This document shows positions 16,035 through 23,856 of a stretch of 44,771 nucleotides of DNA, piece after piece (position 1 is the first letter of the stretch; each line of letters begins with the position of its first letter). The translations under genes were made by a program, and so were the position numbers. The notes under the pieces were generated by a model, which searched no databases, had not been told where the DNA came from, and saw nothing but the letters and a program-made list of their open reading frames with translations. Location of the stretch: the NCBI GenBank assembly GCA_938082505.1, contig CALLLH010000004.1, positions 1 to 44,771 on the forward strand. Direction: 5' to 3'. The stretch comes from an uncultured Flavobacteriales bacterium (lineage in GTDB: Bacteria; Bacteroidota; Bacteroidia; Flavobacteriales_D; Sanyastnellaceae).

Positions 16035-18104
16035 TCAATCCTGGGAACCGGATTCTTCCTTGGCGTCCGTGCGGTTGGCCACCATCGTGAGAATGGTCGC
16101 AATCGCCACCGTCTCACCGGTCTCATCGGTCACATCCACCTTGAACTTGACAATGCCCTTCTCTACATCGTCGTCCCCACGCTTCTCCTGTTGGATCTTC
16201 TCTTCCACCGTCAGCTGCACCCCGATGGTCATGCCGGGGTAAACAGGTTTGGTGAAACGGCAGGATTCCAGGCCATAATTCAGCAATACCGGCCCTTTGT
16301 GTGGCTCCACGAACATCCCAGCCGCCTTGGACAGCACCCAATATCCATGGGCCACCCTCCGCTCAAAAATGGTGCCCTCCAATGCCGTCTCATCCACGTG
16401 GGCATAGAAGTGGTCCCCTGAAACATTGGCGAAATTGACGATGTCGGCCTCCGTCACCGTGTGCCGATGGGTCGTGTAGGTCATGCCTACCTGCTGGTCT
16501 TCGAAATGGAGGCGGAAGGGGTGAACCGGCGCTTCGGGTCGGGAGGCACCCGGCTGATGGCGTGCCGTGACCGCCGTCATCATATCCGGATGGCCTTGAA
16601 TGGCCGTCCGTTGGAGGTAATGCCCCAATCCGCGCAAACCGCCCATCTCCTCACCACCGCCGGCACGGCCGGGACCGCCATGCACCAATTGCGGCATCGG
16701 GCTTCCATGGCCGGTGCTCTCCTTGGCACACGCCGCATTGAGCACAAGGATCCTCCCATGGTGCGTGGCCGCTTCCACCACGAACTCCCTGGCCACGGCT
16801 GCGTCTGCTGTTGCGATACTGCAGCAAAGCGACCCCTTACCCTTGTGGACCAGCTCTATGGCATCTTCAAGGGTGTTGTAGGGCAAGAGGCTTGAAACCG
16901 GCCCGAAAGGCTCAATCTCATGAATGCCTTGCGCACTCAGCGGCGTGGAATGGGTCAACAGTTTGGGCGCATAAAATGCCCCTGATTCCCAATTGGCCCC
17001 CAGCAGCTCCGCGCCCTGGAATTCGAGGAGCACCTCTGCATCCTGCAGCAATTTCGACACGGCATGCTCCACTTCCTTTCGCTGCTCCAGGCCGGCGAGG
17101 GCCCCCATTCTCACCCCCTCAACCGAGGGATCACCCATGGGCATGCGGCCCAACTGTTTCTTCAGTGCATCCCGCACAGCCTCCAGGTGGACCGCAGGCA
17201 CCATCGCCCGGCGTACCGCAGTGCAGCGCTGACCACATTTAATGGTCATCTCCTTGCGCAATTCCTTTACGAAAAGGTCGAATTCAGCAGTTCCGGGCGC
17301 TGCATCCGGCCCGAGCACCAAACTGTTCAGAGAATCCGCCTCGAGGTTGAAGGGGACATTCTCCGCCAGGATGCGTGCATGGGACTTCAGCTTCAATCCC
17401 GTTTCGGCCGATCCGGTGAACGTGACAACGTCTTGAAAGGTCACATGGTCCAGGATATCCCGCGCCCCGCCGCAAACCAATTGAAGCGCACCCTCGGGAA
17501 GTATACCGGAAGCCACGATCTCCTTGACCATGGCATGGGCGACGTACGAAGTCAGCGTGGCCGGCTTGACGATGGCCGGCATACCGGCCAACAGATTGAC
17601 GCTCACTTTCTCGAGCATTCCCCAAATGGGGAAATTGTACGCATTGATGTGCACTGCAACACCGCGTTTGGGCACACCGATATGGTGTCCGATGAAGGTG
17701 CCCTCACGAGACAGCATGGCCGGGTCGCCATCAATCAGGTAGGGGAGGTCGGGCAATTGCTTGCGCATGCTGGCATAGGCAAACAGGGTGCCGATGCCCC
17801 CTTCGACATCAATCCAGGCATCTCCACGGGTGGCACCGGTGTGCACGCTCCAATTGTAGAATTCCTCCTTTTTCTCCATGAGATGGAGCGCGAGGGCCTT
17901 GAGCATGAGCCCGCGCTGCTGGAAGGTCATCTTGCGCAACTGCGCTCCGCCAACCGAGCGGGCATGGGCGAAAGCCTGCGCCAAATCAACGTTGGACGCA
18001 TCCACTCCAGCCACCGGCCTGCCGTGAACGGCATCCACGAGCACCTGCGGATCGGGGCCTGCCGGAATCCACTGCCCAGCGATGTAATTGTCGAGTAACC
18101 TCAT
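16035..18104 (-). CDS. paaZ: PaaZ-type bifunctional aldehyde dehydrogenase / enoyl-CoA hydratase
   Basis: The 689-residue protein is a fusion. Residues ~1-520 are an aldehyde dehydrogenase with general base Glu255 (NLEADSLN) and nucleophile Cys294 (GQRCTAVRR). Residues ~530-689 are an R-specific hydratase (MaoC-like) domain with the Asp/His pair in SGDHFYAH near 562. These match E. coli PaaZ (Glu256, Cys295, Asp561, His566), which opens oxepin-CoA and oxidises the resulting semialdehyde in phenylacetate degradation. No other paa gene is in the window. I start at MRLLDNYIAG. The open frame upstream lacks similarity. It leads a tightly packed operon with a protease, a small protein, GH92 and an aminotransferase. 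Confidence 0.9.
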   Translation of the reverse strand: MRLLDNYIAGQWIPAGPDPQVLVDAVHGRPVAGVDASNVDLAQAFAHARSVGGAQLRKMTFQQRGLMLKALALHLMEKKEEFYNWSVHTGATRGDAWIDVEGGIGTLFAYASMRKQLPDLPYLIDGDPAMLSREGTFIGHHIGVPKRGVAVHINAYNFPIWGMLEKVSVNLLAGMPAIVKPATLTSYVAHAMVKEIVASGILPEGALQLVCGGARDILDHVTFQDVVTFTGSAETGLKLKSHARILAENVPFNLEADSLNSLVLGPDAAPGTAEFDLFVKELRKEMTIKCGQRCTAVRRAMVPAVHLEAVRDALKKQLGRMPMGDPSVEGVRMGALAGLEQRKEVEHAVSKLLQDAEVLLEFQGAELLGANWESGAFYAPKLLTHSTPLSAQGIHEIEPFGPVSSLLPYNTLEDAIELVHKGKGSLCCSIATADAAVAREFVVEAATHHGRILVLNAACAKESTGHGSPMPQLVHGGPGRAGGGEEMGGLRGLGHYLQRTAIQGHPDMMTAVTARHQPGASRPEAPVHPFRLHFEDQQVGMTYTTHRHTVTEADIVNFANVSGDHFYAHVDETALEGTIFERRVAHGYWVLSKAAGMFVEPHKGPVLLNYGLESCRFTKPVYPGMTIGVQLTVEEKIQQEKRGDDDVEKGIVKFKVDVTDETGETVAIATILTMVANRTDAKEESGSQD

Positions 18105-18165
18105 GTAACACGCAAAGAAAGGATTCCCAGAAGTGAAGAAAACATCAATTCGTCGACAGAATTCT

Positions 18166-18195
18166 TTCGTAGACAGGGAAAAACCGTTATCTTGG
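18166..18195 (+). promoter_or_regulatory. Candidate promoter for the T9SS cargo at 18246
   Basis: TTC (18166-18168) followed after 19 nt by TATCTTGG (18188-18195), one mismatch from TAnnTTTG, would give a leader of about 45 nt. A second TCTTTG-containing sequence lies closer to the gene. Weak evidence. Confidence 0.3.
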
Positions 18196-18245
18196 AAGAG
18201 ATTTGTTTTGCCTCCTCTAGTCTTTGAATCACTAATCACCTGAAC

Positions 18246-19214
18246 ATGAAGAATTTGTTCGCACTCACAGCCGCTGTCGCCTTTGGATTTTCAGCCATGG
18301 CCAGCAACGTCCAACTTGTAGTACAAGCCGTGGACAATGGTGGAGCCGTCAACGGCAACACTTACCGTATTTATGCTGAACTGCCATCCAGCCAGCACAG
18401 CCTGCACGCCATCTTCGCGGATGGAGAGCACCTGCTCAACGTCACTTCCACCGGATCTTTCTATCAGAACCAATTGGGTGGCGCTTCTACCATTGACATC
18501 AATGAAGCCGTTGTCGGCATCGACGAGACCCTTGCTTTTGACAGCTGGGTAACCGTAGGAGCTGAGAACAGCAGCAACAACAACCTCTGGAACATCGGAA
18601 TCGATTTCGCCAACTTCAACAACGGTGGTGCACTCGAGGTCGTTGACGGAGCATGGTTCGTGGTGCCGACGGATGTACGCGCTGTTGCGGATGCCCGCAA
18701 CCTCGTCCTGTTGATGCAAATCACCACCGACGGTACAGCTACCGGCACCTTCAACATGCAGGGTTGGACTCCAGAAGGGGAGACCTGGCGCGACTACGAC
18801 GTGACCTTCACGACGACGGACGCTGAAGTCTTTGGTTGCACCAATCCAGACGCCAGCAATTACGCCAGCGAGGCTACCTATGACAACGGCAACTGCGAGT
18901 TCACCAACGCCAATGGCGACATGGCTGAGCTCTTCAGCCTGGAGAACAGCAACTGGAACGTGTTCCCGAACCCCGTGTTCGAAGGCCACTTCAGCATCCA
19001 GTTCGATCAGGAAGTCAACCTTGGCAGCAACAACATGATTGTCGAAGTAACCGACATGAGTGGCAAGACCGTCATCTCCCAAGAGATGAACACCGGTGAC
19101 GTCATTGGAGGCAACCGCGTCATGGTCAAGCACAGCCTTGCTGCTGGTGCTTACACCTTGAGCGTGACCCACAAAGATTTCTCCGCCGCTCAGAACTTGA
19201 TCGTCAAGAAGTAA
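18246..19214 (+). CDS. Secreted T9SS cargo with one GCTNPxAxNY module
   Basis: The 322-residue protein has a signal peptide (MKNLFALTAAVAFGFSAMA). Its beta-rich domain of about 180 residues has no family I recognise: it opens VQLVVQAVDNGGAVNGNTYR and includes LLMQITTDGTATGTFNMQG. One FGCTNPDASNYASEATYDN module follows, the same kind that is repeated many times in the protein at the left window edge. It ends with a T9SS sorting domain (VFPNPVFEGHFSI, VTDMSGKTV, LAAGAYTLSV, QNLIVKK). Secretion by T9SS is well supported, the function is unknown. It is monocistronic, with a strong terminator 20 bp after the stop. Confidence 0.85.
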   Translation: MKNLFALTAAVAFGFSAMASNVQLVVQAVDNGGAVNGNTYRIYAELPSSQHSLHAIFADGEHLLNVTSTGSFYQNQLGGASTIDINEAVVGIDETLAFDSWVTVGAENSSNNNLWNIGIDFANFNNGGALEVVDGAWFVVPTDVRAVADARNLVLLMQITTDGTATGTFNMQGWTPEGETWRDYDVTFTTTDAEVFGCTNPDASNYASEATYDNGNCEFTNANGDMAELFSLENSNWNVFPNPVFEGHFSIQFDQEVNLGSNNMIVEVTDMSGKTVISQEMNTGDVIGGNRVMVKHSLAAGAYTLSVTHKDFSAAQNLIVKK

Positions 19215-19237
19215 TCTTCAGCTCTACAGCTTGGAAA

Positions 19238-19264
19238 AGCCGGTCCTTTTGGACCGGCTTTTTT
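19238..19264 (+). terminator. Rho-independent terminator
   Basis: A perfect 9-bp stem AGCCGGTCC / GGACCGGCT (19238-19246 with 19251-19259), loop TTTT, followed by a six-T run. It ends the T9SS cargo transcript. Confidence 0.92.
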
Positions 19265-19276
19265 CATGCCCCATGT

Positions 19277-19293
19277 TCTACATTATGTAAAAC
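19277..19293 (+). repeat. XerD-type half-site (left copy)
   Basis: TCTACA followed by TTATGTAAAAC. The 14 bases TACATTATGTAAAA (19279-19292) are identical to 19814-19827, 535 bp away in the same orientation. The upstream arm (19266-19276) does not resemble a XerC arm. Confidence 0.5.
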
Positions 19294-19800
19294 AGAACAA
19301 GCACAGCATCAGCCAACAGGGGACGGGCGCCGAAGAACCTCAAGCACACAGAAAGGCCTACAGCGCTTCCTTGGCCTGCTCATGCCGTAAAAAGAAGACC
19401 CGGAAACCTTGTGGCATAGACAGCGAGGTGCTCATCCAAACCTGAAGCAACCCAAGCCAGGAAATCCAAAGCCGGCCATGATTCGCGCCTGATGCACCCA
19501 TGGCCAGCCCGAGATGAAATACGCGATTCCTGGAGGCTCAACAAGGCCCCAATTCGACCAGCGACGGCAGCAGCGTAGAATCCACCGCATCAAAGCACCA
19601 GTTCAAAGTGCTCAAGCGGCGATGATCCACACTGGAATCGATCCCGCAAATCAACAGCATACATCCGTGTGGACTCTATAAAACGCAGGGCGATGAGCCT
19701 ACGCAAATTCCCCAAGAGTTTCCCCAACTGCATCAGTGACGCTGCAGTCAAGCAACAGCGACCGCCGGCCGCATACCCGCAGTTTCTTGTAAAACCCCTA

Positions 19801-19828
19801 CTGAATGATAATTTACATTATGTAAAAT
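19801..19828 (+). other. dif-like XerC/XerD recombination site candidate
   Basis: The 28 bp read as an 11-bp left arm CTGAATGATAA, a 6-bp centre TTTACA and an 11-bp right arm TTATGTAAAAT. The E. coli dif right (XerD) arm is TTATGTTAAAT (10 of 11 identical), and the left arm shares its inner ATAA. The 11-6-11 spacing is that of dif. The core is also a near-palindrome (TTTACAT T ATGTAAA), so a repressor operator is the alternative. Fifteen bases separate it from the TPR gene's terminator. Confidence 0.45.
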
Positions 19829-19842
19829 GAGAGGTGTAAAGA

Positions 19843-19864
19843 AAAAGGGGCCGAAGCCCCTTTT
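19843..19864 (-). terminator. Rho-independent terminator with UUCG loop
   Basis: On the minus strand AAAAGGGGC, loop TTCG, GCCCCTTTT, followed by a further T. It lies about 20 bp beyond the stop of the TPR gene. The UUCG tetraloop gives an unusually stable hairpin. Confidence 0.9.
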
Positions 19865-19882
19865 CAATATTCTCCTTTGGAA

Positions 19883-21037
19883 TCACTCCAAGGTCTTGAG
19901 CTTGGCGGACACCTCCAACATTTTCTCGTCCATGCCTACACGTGCATAGATGTCGCGCAGGCTGCGCAGCGTTTCACGGTCATCCGCATCAACCGCCAGG
20001 GCATTCTCGAGAAACGGCAACGCCGTGGAGAACATGGCCTTTCCGGCTTCTTCCAATTCTTTCTGTTTGGCAGCATCCGTCTTGCTCATCTTGGGCGACC
20101 ACATGTCGTTCGCCTCATTGACCATCTGCACAGCCTTGTTGAAATACAGGGCGCCAAGGTTGTAGTTGGCATCGAAATAATCCGCCTTGATGGCCAAGCT
20201 CTTGCTGTAGGCATCCACAGCCTCGTCCTGCATTCCGAGGTTGTCATACACGCTGCCCAATGAAAACCACAGGATTTCATTGCTTGGATCCTGTTCGGCC
20301 GCCAGCATGAGGTTCTCCTTGGCCAATTCAAAATTGCCAGCCACGAGATAAATGTTGAGTTCCTCGATGATGAGCGCCTGTTCCCTTGGGAAGTCCTTCC
20401 GCGCGTTCTGCAAGGCGGTCAGGGCCTGCGCCGTATCCCCTGCTGTCTTGTGGATGTTGGCGACGAACAGGAACACCTCCGGCACCTGATAACCATAGGT
20501 TCCACAGACCATGTACTGTTCGATGGCCTTCTCATTCTGCCCCGCCTTCTCGAAGCAGAGGGCACTGTTGAAGACGGCCATGGTATCCACCGCGCCCAGC
20601 ATCTGGGTCATTTCTGCAGCGGTGGAAAACAGCTCTCCCGCCCTGCCGTATACACCTCCATTGAAATAGCTGATGCCTGCCTGTCCCGCAATGGTGGCAC
20701 CACGGGCCACGTCAGCGCGACGCTCGACTTCGTAGCGCCCCTTCAAATCGAGCTCCTCCGCCTTGGAAAGGCTGATGGCCGCCTTCTCCAGAGCATCGGG
20801 CACCTGGGCATACAACGCGCTGTCCGATGCGAGGTTGGTGTAGATGTTCCCTCGGTAACGCCAAGTTTTTTCCTTGATGTTGGCTTTGGGATCCTCAATC
20901 GCCTTGTCGATGTATTCGACGGCTTTGAGATAGTCGCCATCCATATTGGCGTTGAAAGCGCTGACGACGTCCTTCTGGGCGTTCATCACGAAGGGGGCAA
21001 AGGCCAGGACGGCCAGAATCTGCTTGGTACTCGGCAT
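19883..21037 (-). CDS. Exported tetratricopeptide-repeat protein
   Basis: The 384-residue protein has a signal peptide (MPSTKQILAVLAFAPFVMNAQ) and then TPR-type helical pairs to the end. The clearest are the repeats NEILWFSLGSVYDNLGMQDEA and DYFDANYNLGALYFNKAVQM, and the last one ETLRSLRDIYARVG. This family of periplasmic TPR proteins is common in Bacteroidota and serves as a scaffold. The partner is unknown. The start is placed at 21037 rather than 21070, because a perfect TAnnTTTG element lies at 21066-21059, inside the longer frame. It lies 73 bp downstream of gyrA on the same strand but has its own promoter and terminator. Confidence 0.8.
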   Translation of the reverse strand: MPSTKQILAVLAFAPFVMNAQKDVVSAFNANMDGDYLKAVEYIDKAIEDPKANIKEKTWRYRGNIYTNLASDSALYAQVPDALEKAAISLSKAEELDLKGRYEVERRADVARGATIAGQAGISYFNGGVYGRAGELFSTAAEMTQMLGAVDTMAVFNSALCFEKAGQNEKAIEQYMVCGTYGYQVPEVFLFVANIHKTAGDTAQALTALQNARKDFPREQALIIEELNIYLVAGNFELAKENLMLAAEQDPSNEILWFSLGSVYDNLGMQDEAVDAYSKSLAIKADYFDANYNLGALYFNKAVQMVNEANDMWSPKMSKTDAAKQKELEEAGKAMFSTALPFLENALAVDADDRETLRSLRDIYARVGMDEKMLEVSAKLKTLE

Positions 21038-21058
21038 GAAATCTGCTTGAATCGGCGA

Positions 21059-21066
21059 CAAATCTA
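21059..21066 (-). promoter_or_regulatory. -7 element TAGATTTG of the TPR gene
   Basis: A perfect match to TAnnTTTG on the minus strand, 21 bp before the ATG. No clear TTG is seen at -33. Confidence 0.55.
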
Positions 21067-21110
21067 GCACATCCCGTGCCAGACTTTGAACGCATTCCCT
21101 TCAGCAGGCC

Positions 21111-23657
21111 TCACTCCTCTCCCGATCCACCGTCCTCAGGTGCCGCAGATTCCCCCTCCCCGGCATCTGGCGCTCCGCCCAAAGGCCCTTCACCCCCTTC
21201 CAGCAACTCGTCTTCTTCGGACTTTGGCGTCCGACAGACCGCAGCGATGGAATCGTTGTTGCGCAGGTTGATCAAACGGACACCCTGTGTGGCCCTGCCC
21301 ATGGTGCGCAGCTCATCCGCACCCGTGCGGATGGTGATGCCACTCTTGTTGATGACCATCAGATCATCATCATCGGTCACCCCGAGAATGGCCACCAACT
21401 CACCCGTCTTCTCCGTGATGCTGAGTGTCTTCACCCCTTTTCCACCGCGGTTGGTGATCCGGTAATCCTCCACCGCAGAACGCTTGCCATATCCATTCTC
21501 GCTGACCACGAGAACATCCTTGGAACCGTCCACGATGACGACCATGCCGACCACCTCGTCCTTCGGACCGGCCAGCGTCACACCCTTGACCCCTTGCGCC
21601 GTGCGGCCTACCGCCCGCACTTTCTCCTCAGGGAAACGAATGGCCTTGCCGGAGCGAAGACCCATCAGGATCTCGTTGTTCCCGTCGGTCAACTTGGCCT
21701 GCAACAGTTCGTCGTCCTCACGAATGGTGATGGCGTTGATGCCGTTGGATCTCGGGCGCGAGTATGCCTCGAGCGTCGTCTTCTTGATGACCCCCTTCTT
21801 CGTGCACATCACGACATTGTGGGCATTCACGTATTCTGGATCCTTGATGTCCATGACCGGGATGTAAGCCATGACCTTGTCATCCGACTCGATGTTCATC
21901 AGGTTCTGAATCGCGCGGCCCTTTGAGGTCCGGGATCCTTCCGGCACCTCGAAAATCCGCATCCAGAAACAGCGCCCCTTCTGGGTGAAGATGAGGAGCC
22001 AATTGTGGTTTGTCGCGGAGAAAATCTCCTCGATGAAGTCCGCGTCGCGGGTGACGGCTCCCTTGGAGCCCACTCCTCCGCGGGATTGCTCCTTGTACTC
22101 GGCCAACCGGGTCCGTTTGATGTATCCGGCGTGGCTGATGGTGATGACCACCTGCTCGTCGGGGATCATGTCCTCGATGCTGAGCTCTGCACTGCTGTAT
22201 TCGATGCGCGAACGGCGCTCATCGCCGAACTTCTCCTTCATCTCCAGCAGCTCGTCCTTGATGATGCCCATCCGAAGTGCCTTGTCCGCAAGGATTTCAT
22301 TCAAACGGCCAATCAGCTCCATCAACTCGTCATACTCACCGCGCAACTTGTCGCGCTCTAAACCGGTCAACTTCTGCAGACGCATGTCCAGAATGGCCCG
22401 CGCTTGGATTTCACTGAGCTCGAAGCGCTCCATCAATCCCGATCGGGCTTCCTCTGGCGTCTGGCTGCCTCGAATGAGGGCGATGACCTCGTCCAGGTTG
22501 TCAATGGCAATGATGAGCCCCTGAAGGATGTGCGCCCGCTCTTCGGCCTTGCGCAATTCGTATTGCGTGCGGCGCACCACCACCTCGTGGCGGTGCTCGA
22601 TGTAATGGAAGATCATCTCCCGCAGGTTCAAGAGCTGCGGACGACCGTGCACCAGGGCGATGTTGTTGACGGAGAAACTCGTCTGAAGGGCCGTGTACTT
22701 GTACAGCTTGTTCAGGACCACGTTGGGGATCGCGTCCCGCTTCAGTTCGAAAACGACCCTGAGGCCATTCCGGTCCGATTCGTCCCTGATCTCGGAAATG
22801 CCTTCGATTTTCTTGTCATTGACGAGGTCCGCGGCCTTGCGTACCATGTCCGCCTTGTTGACCTGGTATGGAATCTCCTCGACGATGATCATCTCCTTGC
22901 CCGTGCGGGTCTCCTCGAAGCGGGCCTTTCCGCGCATCATGACGCGCCCTCGGCCCGTCTCGTAGGCGTCTCGCACCCCTTCCAGTCCATAGATGACCCC
23001 TCCCGTGGGAAAGTCGGGAGCCTGAATGTTCATCATCAATTCCGACACGGTGATGTCCGGGTTCTCGATCATGGCCACGCATCCATCCACCACTTCGCTG
23101 AGGTTGTGCGGAGGCATGTTGGTGGCCATGCCCACGGCAATGCCGGATGCACCATTGACCAGCAGGTTCGGAATCTTGGCGGGCAACACCGTCGGCTCCT
23201 GCAGGCTGTCGTCAAAATTGAGGGCGTGGTCGACCGTCTCCTTGTCGAGGTCGGCCAGCATCTCCTCCGCAATCTTGCGCAACCGGGCCTCCGTGTAACG
23301 CATGGCCGCAGGGTTGTCCCCATCGATGGAACCGAAGTTTCCCTGTCCGTCCACCATCTGGTAGCGCATCGACCAGTCCTGGGCGAGACGCACCATCGTA
23401 TCATACACCGAGCTGTCTCCGTGGGGATGGTACTTGCCGAGCACCTCTCCCACAATCCTCGCGGACTTCTTGTAGGGGCGGTTGGCCATCACGCCCAACT
23501 CCAGCATTCCGTAGAGCACGCGGCGATGCACGGGCTTCAATCCATCCCGCACATCAGGCAATGCACGCGACACGATGACCGACATCGAATAATCGATGTA
23601 AGCCGACTTCATCTCGTCCTCGATCGAAATCGGGATGATCTTCTCTCCTTCTGCCAT
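21111..23657 (-). CDS. gyrA: DNA gyrase subunit A
   Basis: The 848-residue GyrA cleaves and religates DNA as part of the A2B2 gyrase. Catalytic Tyr121 lies in [10 protein letters not shown] (E. coli Tyr122). The quinolone region reads [12 protein letters not shown], with Ser82 and Asp86 at the E. coli Ser83/Asp87 positions, so the sensitive-type residues are present. The C-terminal beta-pinwheel begins with the GyrA-box-like [10 protein letters not shown], and further blades ([21 protein letters not shown]) follow. After about residue 805 there is a low-complexity acidic tail rich in Glu and Gly. It is transcribed alone, divergent from clpC with 199 bp between starts. Confidence 0.97.
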   Translation of the reverse strand: MAEGEKIIPISIEDEMKSAYIDYSMSVIVSRALPDVRDGLKPVHRRVLYGMLELGVMANRPYKKSARIVGEVLGKYHPHGDSSVYDTMVRLAQDWSMRYQMVDGQGNFGSIDGDNPAAMRYTEARLRKIAEEMLADLDKETVDHALNFDDSLQEPTVLPAKIPNLLVNGASGIAVGMATNMPPHNLSEVVDGCVAMIENPDITVSELMMNIQAPDFPTGGVIYGLEGVRDAYETGRGRVMMRGKARFEETRTGKEMIIVEEIPYQVNKADMVRKAADLVNDKKIEGISEIRDESDRNGLRVVFELKRDAIPNVVLNKLYKYTALQTSFSVNNIALVHGRPQLLNLREMIFHYIEHRHEVVVRRTQYELRKAEERAHILQGLIIAIDNLDEVIALIRGSQTPEEARSGLMERFELSEIQARAILDMRLQKLTGLERDKLRGEYDELMELIGRLNEILADKALRMGIIKDELLEMKEKFGDERRSRIEYSSAELSIEDMIPDEQVVITISHAGYIKRTRLAEYKEQSRGGVGSKGAVTRDADFIEEIFSATNHNWLLIFTQKGRCFWMRIFEVPEGSRTSKGRAIQNLMNIESDDKVMAYIPVMDIKDPEYVNAHNVVMCTKKGVIKKTTLEAYSRPRSNGINAITIREDDELLQAKLTDGNNEILMGLRSGKAIRFPEEKVRAVGRTAQGVKGVTLAGPKDEVVGMVVIVDGSKDVLVVSENGYGKRSAVEDYRITNRGGKGVKTLSITEKTGELVAILGVTDDDDLMVINKSGITIRTGADELRTMGRATQGVRLINLRNNDSIAAVCRTPKSEEDELLEGGEGPLGGAPDAGEGESAAPEDGGSGEE

Positions 23658-23799
23658 GTTGTCAGTACTCCTACCCCAATTCGGGGCCTAAATGAGTATC
23701 ATGCGAAAATACCCGATGCGAACCCGCGGCAGTGTTGAGTTTGGCCCGTATTTTGAACAAGGCGCACGTGCGCTTGTGGAAAATCCAACGCCCACAAAA

Positions 23800-23829
23800 T
23801 TTAGGACCCTTGTGGTCGAGGTAGATTTG
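23800..23829 (+). promoter_or_regulatory. Bacteroidota-type promoter of clpC
   Basis: A perfect -7 element TAGATTTG (23822-23829) is preceded after 18 nt by TTTA (23800-23803). The ATG is 27 bp downstream of the -7 element. No CIRCE or CtsR-type operator is evident in the 199-bp gap. Confidence 0.6.
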
Positions 23830-23856
23830 ATAGTTCGGGGATTTCCCCTTTTCTAA

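Larger units (their letters stand above)
19265..19842. other. Gene-free segment of about 580 bp
   Basis: I find no convincing gene here. The longest minus-strand frames are about 40-55 codons (for example 19660-19538) and are interrupted by stops. The segment holds a dif-like site at its right end, a copy of the same half-site at its left end, a TTGTAAAAC at 19787-19795, and an inverted repeat GGCCATG / CATGGCC (19474-19480 with 19499-19505). It could be the remnant of an excised or decayed element. Confidence 0.6.

Noticed and set aside
16035..18104. Start of a phenylacetate (paa) degradation cluster
   Set aside because: No paaA-K genes are found on either side. Only the paaZ fusion is present.
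19538..19660. A 40-codon minus-strand frame in the gene-free segment, with more open codons after the stop
   Set aside because: It is short, has no initiation context or recognisable motif, and frames of this length arise by chance.
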